From positions 1 to 64,000 of the forward strand of contig JAFEKR010000015.1 in the NCBI GenBank assembly GCA_019022495.1: a stretch of 64,000 nucleotides of DNA, given 5' to 3'. Positions 55,157-64,000 of the stretch are shown piece after piece. Every line of letters starts with the position of its first letter. The stretch's first letter is position 1. A program made the translations under genes and the position numbers. The notes under the pieces are model-generated. The model saw only the letters and a program-made list of their open reading frames with translations. It was not told where the DNA came from and made no database searches. The DNA is from Epichloe hybrida. Its lineage: Eukaryota; Ascomycota; Sordariomycetes; Hypocreales; Clavicipitaceae.

Positions 55157-55200
55157 CATGTACACATCATGTACATGTCATGTACATATCATGTACGTCT
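55157..55200. repeat. 11-bp tandem repeat, 4 copies
   Basis: Copies CATGTACACAT, CATGTACATGT, CATGTACATAT and CATGTACGTCT lie head to tail about 335 bp before the SET gene start. Confidence 0.8.
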
Positions 55201-55534
55201 GACCGAGCGGGTGGGGATGCCGTGACCTCGGGACGCAGAGTTTTTAATCGATAACGTTCCTTCCTCATCCATCTCTCAGCTCACCCCACTTCGCCGTCCA
55301 AGGCTTATGTAAAGGCTGGAGAGAGAGAGACTTCTCGGACCATTTCATCCTGGACCCTGAATCAATGAATCAATGAATCAAGAAGAGGACCCTCGTCAAC
55401 TTTCCCCCACCTTGGCAACTCGGCGTCATCGTGTTCACGTCAGACAGCCAACTTTGCTGTCTCGGCGCTGCATTTCCTAGACTTTCTGCCTGTTTGCCTG
55501 CGCTTCTTCTCGTGTATCAAATGCTGTAACAACA

Positions 55535-57199
55535 ATGGACGACGTTGATTTCCGGGAGCAGCTGCTCGATCGCCGCCTTCACCTGACCGAGGGCCTCGAC
55601 GGCCAGCCATACGACCTGATCCTGTATCTCCAACGTGCCGTCGTCTATTCGCACTTGGGCTATCCGGATCTAGCTGCCGGGGATGCCTACAAGGCGCTGC
55701 TTCTGACCGACGAGGTCAGCAACGAAGCATTCGAATACCATGAAAAGGCCATGGAGAGCCTATTGATGCACACCGGCATCCCAATTCCCGAAGTCATGGC
55801 TTATGGAGACCTTGCGCAAGGCTGGTCGCCCGCCGTCATCGAGAGCTTGGGCGGCGGCGGAGAGGCTGCGCGCCGTCTAGCAGGCCTCGCATCCATAAGA
55901 GCCTATCAAATCCTTTCCTTGAGCCTGTTGCTGTGCGGATGCTTGAAGAGTGCACACGGCTTTTGCGAACGTGGTCTCAAGCTGGCCCCCAAAAACACAG
56001 AGTTGCTCAACATCAAAACCAACATCAACACTGTTGCTCGACGTCGTCTACGTCGGGATGGCTTCGACATGAATGACTTGCCTGACTATGGCCTTGTGCG
56101 CCGTGAGGTGTATCCGTGGAATCATCACGAGCCGGACCGATTTGCGCAAGAATCTCTAGATGCCCTGAATACAGACCTCAAAGAAATGGCACCCAAGTGT
56201 GCCATCCAAGTCGCAACGCTGCCGATTCTCTTGGAAGGAGCCAGCGATACGGACCATTACGACATCATTCCGACCTGCAAACAGCTTGGTGTTTTTGCCG
56301 TCGAGGACATTGAACCGGGGGAAGTTGTTTTGCGAGAGTACTCCCTCCTCACAGCCAACAATCGCCTCAAGGATCCTGTTTGCGACGCCTGTAGCTCCGA
56401 CCTCCCGCCGCTGGACAGCCAAGATCCAGCAGTCAGCTGCGACGAGTGCCATGATGCCGTCTTTTGCAGCCAATACTGTCACGACATTGCCCAGGAGCGC
56501 TACCACCCATCCGTGTGCGAAAAGGACGTGGATGCCATTGCCAAGGACTCGGAGGCGTCCGAGGCCGATGAGACGTTGTATCTGCTCCTCCTATCTCGTG
56601 TCTTGGCTTTGGCTGCCCACCAAGATATTCACCCACTGGACGTCCGCGAGGTCAGGTTCTTATGGGGAGATTTTGTTCCAACAGCAACCAATGATATTGA
56701 CATCGCCCCCAACGCCGGACCACCTCCAGAGTGGACCTTGCCGTTTTCATTCAAGTACAGTATCGAAACGCCCCTTCACATTCTAGAGAAGATGGACATT
56801 GATATCTACACCTCTCTCCCCCAGTACGACCTCTGGGTGTTGAACACGCTGTATGCCAAGTTTCGAGGAACCGCATCCGCGCGAAAGAGCCTCCGAGACG
56901 GCCGTCCGGATGTGGCGGCAGTCCATCCATACTGGTGCCTGGCCAACCATGACTGCGATCCCAACGTCACCTGGGATTGGGGCGGCAGGATGGTTCTGTG
57001 GGCTCGCAAAGAGCGCATTGTAGACGGCCGCGAAGGCGGCATTAAAAAAGGCGACGAGATCTTGAACCACTACTGCGACGTTTCCCTGCCGGTGCAGCAG
57101 CGAAGAGAGTGGGCTCGAGGCAGCCTAGGCGGATGGTGCATGTGCAAGCGTTGCAGAGATGAAGAGGCCGTGGCCGGCAAGCAAGAGTCAGGGGCGTAA
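55535..57199 (+). CDS. SET/MYND-domain protein with TPR-like N-terminus (SMYD-type)
   Basis: A single exon encodes 554 aa from ATG 55535 (MDDVDFREQLLDRRLHLTEG). The N-terminal 170 residues are helical with TPR-like repeats (YLQRAVVYSHLGYPDLAAGD and SAHGFCERGLKLAPKNTELL). The SET domain is split: the first half at about 245-275 (LGVFAVEDIEPGEVVLREY), then a MYND-type zinc module at about 283-330 with CDACSSD, SCDECHDAVFCSQYCHD and CEKD. The second half has NHDCDPNV (about 472, equivalent to NHSCxPN) and GDEILNHYCD (the GEEL..Y motif). A post-SET cluster CMCKRC lies near 534-539. SMYD-type enzymes are lysine methyltransferases; the substrate here is unknown. The His-Asp-Cys substitution in NHDC is mild. 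Cofactor-site motifs look intact. Confidence 0.85.
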   Translation: MDDVDFREQLLDRRLHLTEGLDGQPYDLILYLQRAVVYSHLGYPDLAAGDAYKALLLTDEVSNEAFEYHEKAMESLLMHTGIPIPEVMAYGDLAQGWSPAVIESLGGGGEAARRLAGLASIRAYQILSLSLLLCGCLKSAHGFCERGLKLAPKNTELLNIKTNINTVARRRLRRDGFDMNDLPDYGLVRREVYPWNHHEPDRFAQESLDALNTDLKEMAPKCAIQVATLPILLEGASDTDHYDIIPTCKQLGVFAVEDIEPGEVVLREYSLLTANNRLKDPVCDACSSDLPPLDSQDPAVSCDECHDAVFCSQYCHDIAQERYHPSVCEKDVDAIAKDSEASEADETLYLLLLSRVLALAAHQDIHPLDVREVRFLWGDFVPTATNDIDIAPNAGPPPEWTLPFSFKYSIETPLHILEKMDIDIYTSLPQYDLWVLNTLYAKFRGTASARKSLRDGRPDVAAVHPYWCLANHDCDPNVTWDWGGRMVLWARKERIVDGREGGIKKGDEILNHYCDVSLPVQQRREWARGSLGGWCMCKRCRDEEAVAGKQESGA

Positions 57200-57965
57200 G
57201 CAGAACAGCCTGTCGCCGAGTCAAACAAAACAGGCCCTTTTCAGAAACGCCGACACGCCCAAAACAAAAAGGGACTGCATCTGATGGAGAAAAACCCCTT
57301 GGCAAAAATCAACAAAGACGAACTGGCATGTATAGCGAAGAACGGCGAGACATGACATGGACGTCTATACAAAGGGACAGCCGGACCAGACACGACCGTT
57401 CGACTTGTTGCAACCCCCGCCTCATCATACGTCGATTCCATCTGGCATAGACTGGGGATGATTCGCCGTCTATCCTACCATCGAACGTGATGGAGAGCAG
57501 CTACTGCCACGAAACAGATGACTTTCATCAAGTTCTGGCGCGAATACCTTTGCCAGCGGTTGTCCTGTGGAAGGGAAGGAAAACCCATCCGAATCCTACC
57601 TGGCGACTCCCATATGCGATTGTCAAAGGACAGAACAGTTCAGTCCGCAATGCAACCTACGCATCATCTACTTGCTGCTTACGCGCGGGGAATTGGAAAC
57701 GAGTACATTGAGATGGTTGCAGTAGTCTTGGTATTATACCCGGCAACGGGCAGGAGGAGTATATGATTTTGAGTATATAGGGTGGTGGTGTCGGAGATGG
57801 GCACATACAATGGACGTACGAATAATGGGTAATATGTAGAATTTAAGCGTTTGCATCAACATTCGTGGACTCGTCGAGTTGGTGTAGACACGATCTGCGT
57901 GTGCGTGGAAGAAGCCGCAAGTAACACAACAAGCTGGGCGCAACAAGAATGAACAGAGGACTCTT
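57200..57965. other. Convergent 3' intergenic region
   Basis: A 766-bp stretch between the SET gene stop and the SCP1-like stop, presumably both 3'-UTRs. No supportable gene or repeat. Confidence 0.35.
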
Positions 57966-60151
57966 TTACCGATTTGACCCAGGCAATGGTCTTGGACCGA
58001 CAATTTGTCTTCTTCCAGACCCGATGCCCTGGGCCCCCCTGTTCTGCGAATCCCCTCGGGTGAAGCCGCTCCACTGGCCGACATCCCAATGTCCTCCGAC
58101 GCCTCCCCCGATTCCGTCCACGCCGTCACCAGAGCGAGCGGCCTTTGCCGTCTCTTTTTGCGCCTCCTCCCACTCCTTTTGCCGCTGGCGCTCCATTTCC
58201 ATCTCCCGCTCGAGGAGAGACTTGGATGCCCACCCGCCGCCGGTTTTGGTCTGGGCTTGACTTTGGACACGTCTGCGGTCCTCGGAATCGCCCTCTTCAG
58301 TGGCGCCGAGTTCGCGAGCACACGTTTGGCGAGGCTGCGTTTGTGTGGGCGTCTGTGTAGGAGTTTGTGTAGGCGTTTGTGTAGGCGTGTGTTTAGGGGG
58401 GGGCGGTGTGTACTTGGTAGGGTCGGGGAGTGGGCGGGCGCCGACTCGCTCGCCAGTGTTGGGCGACTTGGCTTTCGGGGTGACGTCTGGTTCAGGCAGC
58501 GGCCGAGGAGACATCATTTGGGGTTGTGACTCGACTTGGATGGACTCTTCGGGAAGGGGTTCGGGAGACGCCTCGACCTTGGACTCTCTTGACTCCTGCT
58601 GCCGCAGCCCGTCGCTCCATCGGTTTTGGAGATAGTGATGCTCGTCATCTCTTGTCCATGATTCGTACCGGTTTCGGGCTCGCTGCGGTCCTACGGCGGA
58701 CGGCGCCGAGGGAGTCGGCGATGCAGTCCGGCGGCGGCTCCTGGACCTGGGCTTGGCAGCGACGATTTCGCTGACGGGTCGGCTCGGGCTGCGTGTTTGG
58801 CGCTCCCGCTCATATTCTTCCTCTCGTTGGCGCGCTCGTTCCAGTTCCTTCTCCAGTTCCTGGCTACGGGCGCTTCCTCGTCGGTCCGATTCCACCTGCT
58901 CAGCTTGATACTGGCTCAGAAATTGGCCCCGTAGCCTGGCATCGCTGCGACCTCTGGCTCGTTTGCGTTCTTGGTCGAGCTTGGCGGCTGCTTCTTCTTC
59001 TTCTTGGCGTCTCTTCTCCTCGGCGACCTTCCATTGTCGCTCTTGCTCTTCCCATCTTCGCTTTTCCTCCTCGGCCTTTCGTCGCTCTTCCTCGCGCAGC
59101 CGTTGCGTCTCCTCTTCCCACCTGCGCTCCTCCTGCTGACGCATGGCTTCCTCCTCGGCTTCGAGCTGGGCTCGTCTTTGGCGCTCCTCCTCCTCCTCCT
59201 CCTGCCTTTCTGCCTCGGTTTTGCGCTTCCGCTCCTTGTCCGCTAAGCTGGGCACGCTGGGGCCTGCGCTTGTAATCTGACGCATGCCACCAAATGATAT
59301 GCCCAATTTGCCCTGACTGGCGCCGCCCATGTATCCATACTGCGCAATATTCCATGCCGGTGCCGTGGTCCCTTCATGTTCCCGTTTACTCCAGCTGCTA
59401 ACAGGGCCGGGAGATGGAGAGCCGGCGGTCGGACTTTTCGCAGGGCTGCGACGGCCGGAGGGTGTCGTGTCTCCCGTTTTGTGTGGCAGCAGCACGGGCC
59501 GCGCACCATGGAATGATGAGCAATTGCTGTTGATGGAGGCCCCCCGACCACGGAGGCCAGTCGGGGACGCATATCCGGACGCTTGCGGGCTTAAGCCACC
59601 ACCACCTGCTCGATTCTTGGGTCCTATGGGCTCCGGGAAACGACTGGGATCAGCATCGTGGGCGGCCCTGCTGAATGCGCCGAGACACTGCATGACTTGT
59701 GCTGGATCTTTCTGCTCATACAGGTCGACGGTGAGGAACATGTCGTGTTGGTGCAGGTTGAATGGCGGAGATTGGCAGGCGCGAAGGAAGTGTGAGATGT
59801 TTTCCATTTGGACAAAAGGCATGGCCGATTGTTTGAACTTGATGCCGGGCGGCGGAGCGCCAAGGTTGATGAGCCTAAGGAGCACGGGTCAAGGGGTCAG
59901 CAACCGTTGCAACGTCGTGATGATTTGATGCAGCTCGCTCAGCATCAAGGGGAGGAATCGCCATGAATGGGCGAGTGGGCATACTTGCACAGCGCAGTGC
60001 CATCCTTGAGGCCTTCCAGCAGATCCGAAGACGGCAGCTTCTCCCCAAGGGCCTCCTCAATCCAAGCACGGGCTTCATTGGCAGCAGCCGGGGTATATTT
60101 GTCGAGGCGCAACTTGCGCAGGTCCTTGTCCAGGGACGAGACAGAGGCCAT
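57966..60151 (-). CDS. SCP1: SCP1/transgelin-like CH-domain protein, long form (691 aa)
   Basis: Two exons, 60151-59985 and 59874-57966. The donor is GTATGC; the splice restores GTALCKLINLGAPPPGIKFK. Residues about 13-125 are a calponin-homology domain (EARAWIEEALGEKL, LLEGLKDGTALCKLIN, FVQMENISHFLRACQ, DLYEQKDPAQVMQCL). A calponin-type repeat lies at about 228-255 (AWNIAQYGYMGGASQGKLG). Yeast Scp1 and animal transgelin, about 200 aa, end near here and bundle actin. This protein continues about 435 residues: a charged Glu/Arg coiled coil (about 270-430), an Arg/Ser-rich stretch, a TPTQ repeat (about 578-595) and a conserved-looking end (GPRPLPGSNR). Divergent from the complex I assembly gene. 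Confidence 0.88.
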
Positions 60152-60674
60152 GGCCGTGGCGTTGTGTTGCGAGCGCCCGAAGCAAGAGCGCTCTCGGAGT
60201 AGTGGCGGGCTGGTGTTTGTTACGGGTTGCAAAATACATAAACGAGATGAAAAAAGGTGTCCAAGTGAAGTAATATGTATGGCGACGACGACGCAAGGGC
60301 TGCGTGCGTGTGTGTGTGTGTGTTGTGGTTGGGTGCGTGGGTGGGTGTAATACGCGGAGCGGGCAAGAAGAGGGACTCGGCTTGGCTTGGCATGGCTTGG
60401 CCTTTTGTTTGGGCAGTTGCGGCGCTGGACATGTCGTCACTATCATCAACAACAAATACATACATAATACAAACACCCCCAACTTGTTGTTGATTTGTTG
60501 ATCAAACCAGTCCACCGCCACATGGGGTGGGGGCACGACTGCGCCACACTCTTTTTCCAGTGGCGCACCCATGCCTCCATCAAAACATTTCCAAACCAAC
60601 AACCCCACCCATCGCCAACTCGCCCGCACGAGCATCACGCATCACGCATCACGCATCCCATCCCCATCGCAGCC
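60152..60674. promoter_or_regulatory. Divergent promoter region, SCP1-like / N7BML
   Basis: A 523-bp divergent spacer with a GT microsatellite (about 60304-60323), GGCTT repeats (60379-60402) and ATCACGC repeats (60632-60656) just before the plus-strand ATG. Confidence 0.45.
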
Positions 60675-61346
60675 ATGCCCCCAACAGCCGCCATCGGGCC
60701 CCTCGCACGCACATACTACAAATGGAAAGCCCTCCGTCTCCCCTGGCGCAAACGCTTCTTCATCGGTCCGCTCCCCCTTTTCCTAATCCTCAAATCCACA
60801 CATGGTGTCCAAAAACTAACCCCGTCCTCCCGCCCAGGCTACGACCTCCATGGCAACACCTTCTGGGAATTCAAGCTCACCTCGGCCGAAACCCGCTTCC
60901 GCCGCATCGTCAACTACCCTCGCTCCACGCACTACAGCCAGGTACAGGTCTCGCCCCTCTGGCACCAGTGGCTGCGGCACATGCGCGCCGAGCCCCCGAG
61001 TCTCGAGGAGCAGAGCGGCGACGTGGTCCGGCAGCAGCGCATGAAGCATCTTGCCGCCGAGGCGGATGCGCGCTGGGCGGCCAAGCCCCGGGTGATGGAG
61101 GATACGGTGACGAAGAGTGCTCTGGGTGGGGGACCATTGCCAGTGCCACCCGCGAATGTCGAGGCAACCATGTTGGAGTCGGAATCGGAACCGGGCGCGG
61201 GCGCGGGCGCGAGGCATACAGAGAAGCAGCAGCAGAGGAAGAGCAAGAAGAGTGCAGAGGTGAATGATGCATGGGCCAAGGCGAAAGCCCAGGGTCCTGG
61301 CGAGAATTGGCAACCTACGGCGTGGAATCCCTCCGCGAAGCGATGA
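60675..61346 (+). CDS. Complex I assembly factor N7BML (NDUFAF2/mimitin family)
   Basis: Exons 60675-60765 and 60838-61346 encode 199 aa. The 72-nt intron has a non-canonical GTCCGC donor, a CTAAC branch and acceptor CGCCCAG. The splice gives WRKRFFIGYDLHGNTFWEF, the family pattern; reading through adds 24 residues without a stop. The core is WKALRLPWRKRFF, GNTFWEF, RRIVNYPRSTHYSQVQVSP and WHQWLRHMRAEPPS, the NDUFA12/B17.2 fold shared by NDUFAF2. Lack of the tight short form and the long charged tail (QQRMKHLAAEADARW to NWQPTAWNPSAKR) point to the assembly factor, not the structural subunit. It acts in the mitochondrial matrix during late complex I assembly. No clear targeting peptide was seen. 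Confidence 0.85.
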   Translation: MPPTAAIGPLARTYYKWKALRLPWRKRFFIGPLPLFLILKSTHGVQKLTPSSRPGYDLHGNTFWEFKLTSAETRFRRIVNYPRSTHYSQVQVSPLWHQWLRHMRAEPPSLEEQSGDVVRQQRMKHLAAEADARWAAKPRVMEDTVTKSALGGGPLPVPPANVEATMLESESEPGAGAGARHTEKQQQRKSKKSAEVNDAWAKAKAQGPGENWQPTAWNPSAKR

Positions 61347-61682
61347 AAAATATTGACGACTCACGAGTCATGACTGACTGCTTGGTATAAAATCTTTTAT
61401 TCTTTTTGGCATCTTACGACGTGTACATCACTACGGATTGAGCATCCTTTTCTCGTACATTAATCATATTCCCCGTGTCTAGATAGATACAAACGCAACA
61501 GCAGAAGATCTACATGTACCATAATATACTGTTGAATAATTCTGAAGAGAAACTCTTGTAATCAAAAAATGAACAAGAACAACGCCCGCTATGCTTCGTG
61601 AGAAGATTGACCCAGTAAAACGCCATCATACATGAGGTTTAGTTTAATTCCGCCAAGAAAAAAATTCTTGTTTTTTTTTTTC
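61347..61682. other. Convergent 3' intergenic region
   Basis: 336 bp, AT-richer than the flanking genes, with an A/T tract near 61661-61681. No gene. Confidence 0.35.
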
Positions 61683-63511
61683 TCAACCGGCCGCCGCCCT
61701 CAAAGCATTCATCAAGGCACGAATTCTCTCCCCGGACCCGGCAAGCATGTCCTCCGCAAGAGCATCTCCTCCTGAGTCGGCGCGTCCTTTGCCCGTCCGC
61801 CTCTTCTTGGCTTTGGTCTCTCTTGCACGAATCCCCTTCTCGCAAGCCGCCTCGAAACCATCCGAGTACTCCAGCATGTCACTCAGCCAAAGCAGCTGTA
61901 TGGCGTTCTCCACCACGACGCTGAGTTTCGCATTGTCTTCCAACGCAACCGTATTGGCCGGGAGACACACGTAGCAGTGCTCGAGCATAGCCGTCGTCAG
62001 GCAGCCCACTGCGTCGGCCTGTGGATCAACTTTGCGGGGGTCTTTGCGGTTGTTTGGCAAGAGACAGTCGAACAGCTCTCTGATAATGGTGACGTGGACC
62101 TCGGGCAAAAGCGGGTTCTCCCTCTGGGTCACAAAGAGGGTGAAGAGCTCGAGACAAAGGTTCTTGATGCAGAGAGCGAAATCCTGATAGAGCCGGTTGA
62201 GATCGCTCCGCTTGCCGAGGGCGTGCGTAGCCGCCGAGAGGAGCTTGAAGAACCGCAGACGGAGATCTACCGACTCGACGAGCCCGGACTGCGACGACCC
62301 GAATGTTTCTCTGTTGTGTCCAGCTCGTGGCTTCTGTGGGGTGGGCGGCTCTGAAGATATGGAGTCGTCATCAAGATAGTCGCCAAACCTGTCATTCTCT
62401 ACGTCCAGAACGTAGTCTCGCTTTCTCTTCTTCGAGGTCTTTTTGGGGCCTCGCGGCTCCTTCTCAAACACCTCTGGGAACGACGATGACGATAGCGAGC
62501 TGCCATCCGCAAACAGGGACTTGATGATTTTCTTCGGCGCCATTTGCCCATATGTGCCTTGCCACATGTACATGGCAATCATGGACTCTTTCCTCGCTGA
62601 AAAGGGCTTGTCCCCGCCCTCTCTACCTTTCGATTCGTATGCCGATGCCGATGCCGATGCCGATGCCGATGCCGCCTCGTCCTGCCGCTCCCTCTCCGCC
62701 CAGTCCATCTCCAGCACATCCAACATGAACTCGAGCCAGACCTTCCAGTACCGCCAACGATGGGGGTACAGGCTGCTTGTGTTGAATGCCCATCCAACCG
62801 TGGACCACAGATCCTGACCTCGGGCCCACACGCTACTCTGGTTTGCCATCTTTCCCTTGACGCGGTCATGATCATGGCCCGAGTCACCGTCCGACATGTC
62901 GCTATCGCTGCCGGCACTGGTGTATCCCGACCGACGACTCCATCGCGGCAGATGATGGAACTGGAAGGCGGTGCGGAACCCCGCGTTGACTGGTCCAACT
63001 ACCGCCAACAAATTCCGTAGATAATCGAGCGCCAGGGACGACACCTCTCGTAGCTCCGACGTCTCGGCGCGCGTGGTGTGAACAGGATGCACAATGAGCG
63101 TGTTGAGGAGGGCTAGATGGCTTGGCGGCGGTATCAGGGCCGGTTTGGTGGGCGGTGTCCGACGCGACATGCCTGATCCGAGCGTGCTGTTTAATAGATG
63201 AATGGCACATGTGTCTGAATGCAATTGTTCGGGTTAGCTTTGCGTCCACGTCGGGCATCTGCATCTGCATCTGCATCTCCATCTGCCTGGAATGGGAGCC
63301 TGCGCCTACAAAGCTGTTCTTCCAGGAAGATCTGGCAATGATCTTTGAGTTCGCGGCGGAGTTGTCGCGCATCGCGGTAGGGACAAGGCACGCCGTGCAC
63401 CGGACTGCTTGCCGTCGTGGAGCCCTCGATGTTGGAATCGTTGTCGTTGGCCGTGTGGCAAGATGCTGGAGATGAGCTCGCGCTCTTTCGATTCCCGGTC
63501 ACGGTCGCCAT
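61683..63511 (-). CDS. Unrecognised conserved-looking protein, 577 aa
   Basis: Two exons, 63511-63310 and 63214-61683, joined T/AC. The 95-nt intron has donor GTAGGC, branch GCTAACC and acceptor CATTCAG; it contains a GCAGAT repeat. The join reads CQIFLEEQLYTCAIHLLNS. ATG 63511 (MATVTGNRKSASSSPA) is the first in frame with good context; the upstream frame is open to 63553 only. The protein is helical with regular Trp-rich text (RGQDLWSTVGWAFNTSSLYP, RWRYWKVWLEFMLDVLEMDW), a KKTSKKRKRD basic stretch that may be a nuclear signal, an acidic DDDSISSE patch, and a C-terminal basic KAKKRRTGKG. An Ala-Ser run (about 240) comes from a GATGCC repeat. The HEAT/ARM-like helical look is only an impression. 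No family recognised. Confidence 0.7.
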
Positions 63512-64000
63512 GGGGTTCGTCGCCGCTTTCGGGTCGGTCGGTCCAATATCCAATTCCCAGGTCGGGGACTTGTGACGGGATATAAAAAATTCTCGTGTGG
63601 CATGATGATGGCACCAAAGTCCAACACCAAGGTCTGACGCGACTTTGAACTACCGATAAAAGTGGGAACCGACCAGGTAGGACCACCTACATACATACAT
63701 GTACGGATTAGGTACATATGTACATATCAAGGGCCAGGTAGGGGTACATGAGGCCAGTGCGCGACGCGTCGAGTTGTCATTGACCACGGGGTACATACTC
63801 CTCATTACATGCACATGGCAAATGCATGCTTGTATCATCGTGCGTTGTCTCCTTGCCCTACACATTACACAATGGCCCCCCACGAAATCCATCACAAACC
63901 TGCCCAAGCACGCCACGGGTATATCATTGCATATATGCAGGATGTTTCATATCTCAGATGGCAGATGATTGTCGCAAATGTGGGTGTGAAAAATAGACAA
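63512..64000. promoter_or_regulatory. Upstream region of the last gene, to window end
   Basis: 489 bp upstream of the minus-strand start codon. It includes ACATACATACATGTAC and GTACATATGTACATAT repeats (63689-63728). No ORF of a known family. It may belong to a neighbouring gene outside the window. Confidence 0.35.

Larger units (their letters stand above)
54505..55534. promoter_or_regulatory. Divergent intergenic region, 6PGL / SET gene
   Basis: A 1030-bp divergent spacer. The MITE occupies 54653-54890. Between it and the SET gene are a GGTTGGGACAGA direct repeat (55048-55066 area), the 11-bp CATGTACAYAT repeat (55157-55200), and GAGA-rich sequence at 55318-55330. No gene seen. Confidence 0.4.

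Noticed and set aside
1..64000. Biosynthetic cluster, defence island or other co-operating gene system
   Set aside because: Genes belong to unrelated housekeeping and regulatory pathways; no synthase, transporter-regulator set or NLR/toxin-like gene is present.

Overview
The window reads as nuclear DNA of a filamentous ascomycete, most likely a sordariomycete and plausibly Hypocreales. The evidence is intron-bearing genes whose introns are about 60-160 nt with GTRNGT donors and CTAAC/CTGAC branch sites, ascomycete-specific protein families, long pyrimidine-rich leaders, and a 13 kb AT-rich block with the transition-type decay of repeat-induced point mutation (RIP). The order is inferred; no marker here fixes genus or species. 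Exon borders below were worked out by hand from reading frames, splice signals and family conservation.

Layout. 1-5009: the N-terminus of a SEA4/MIOS-type WD40 protein (-), divergent from EFG1 (+, rRNA processing), then a dsRNA-binding-domain protein (+) with an in-frame TAG in its first exon, then tRNA 2'-phosphotransferase TPT1 (-). 6025-9673: a 1195-aa low-complexity ascomycete protein (-). 9674-16021: a 6.3 kb spacer of normal base composition with almost no convincing coding sequence. 16022-18529: an MSG5-type MAP-kinase dual-specificity phosphatase (+). 19749-30674: four minus-strand genes: HUT1 (UDP-galactose transporter), a triple-KH RNA-binding protein, the mitofusin FZO1, and a protein with WGDFE-type acidic motifs.

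30887-44164: a nested transposon island. A Tad-like LINE on the minus strand (about 6.9 kb) is bounded by a 14-bp target-site duplication and is interrupted inside its RNase H domain by a minus-strand Ty1/Copia element. The Copia element has 296-bp LTRs at 32335-32630 and 38414-38709 and a 5-bp duplication, AAATA. Both are heavily mutated, the LINE more than the Copia element. The LINE landed between two divergent start codons that were only about 430 bp apart before insertion.

44370-64000: a TBC1D5-like Rab-GAP (+), a weak 440-codon orphan ORF (-), a 704-aa protein with a C-terminal Cys-rich finger (+), a 488-aa conserved protein (+), 6-phosphogluconolactonase (-), a 238-bp MITE with perfect 27-bp terminal inverted repeats, a SET/MYND protein (+), a long SCP1/transgelin-like CH-domain protein (-), a complex I assembly factor of the N7BML/NDUFAF2 type (+), and an unrecognised 577-aa protein (-).

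The genes are dispersed housekeeping and regulatory genes, with no sign of a biosynthetic cluster, defence island or other co-operating system. The accessory interest lies in the transposon island, the MITE and a few gene-structure anomalies.
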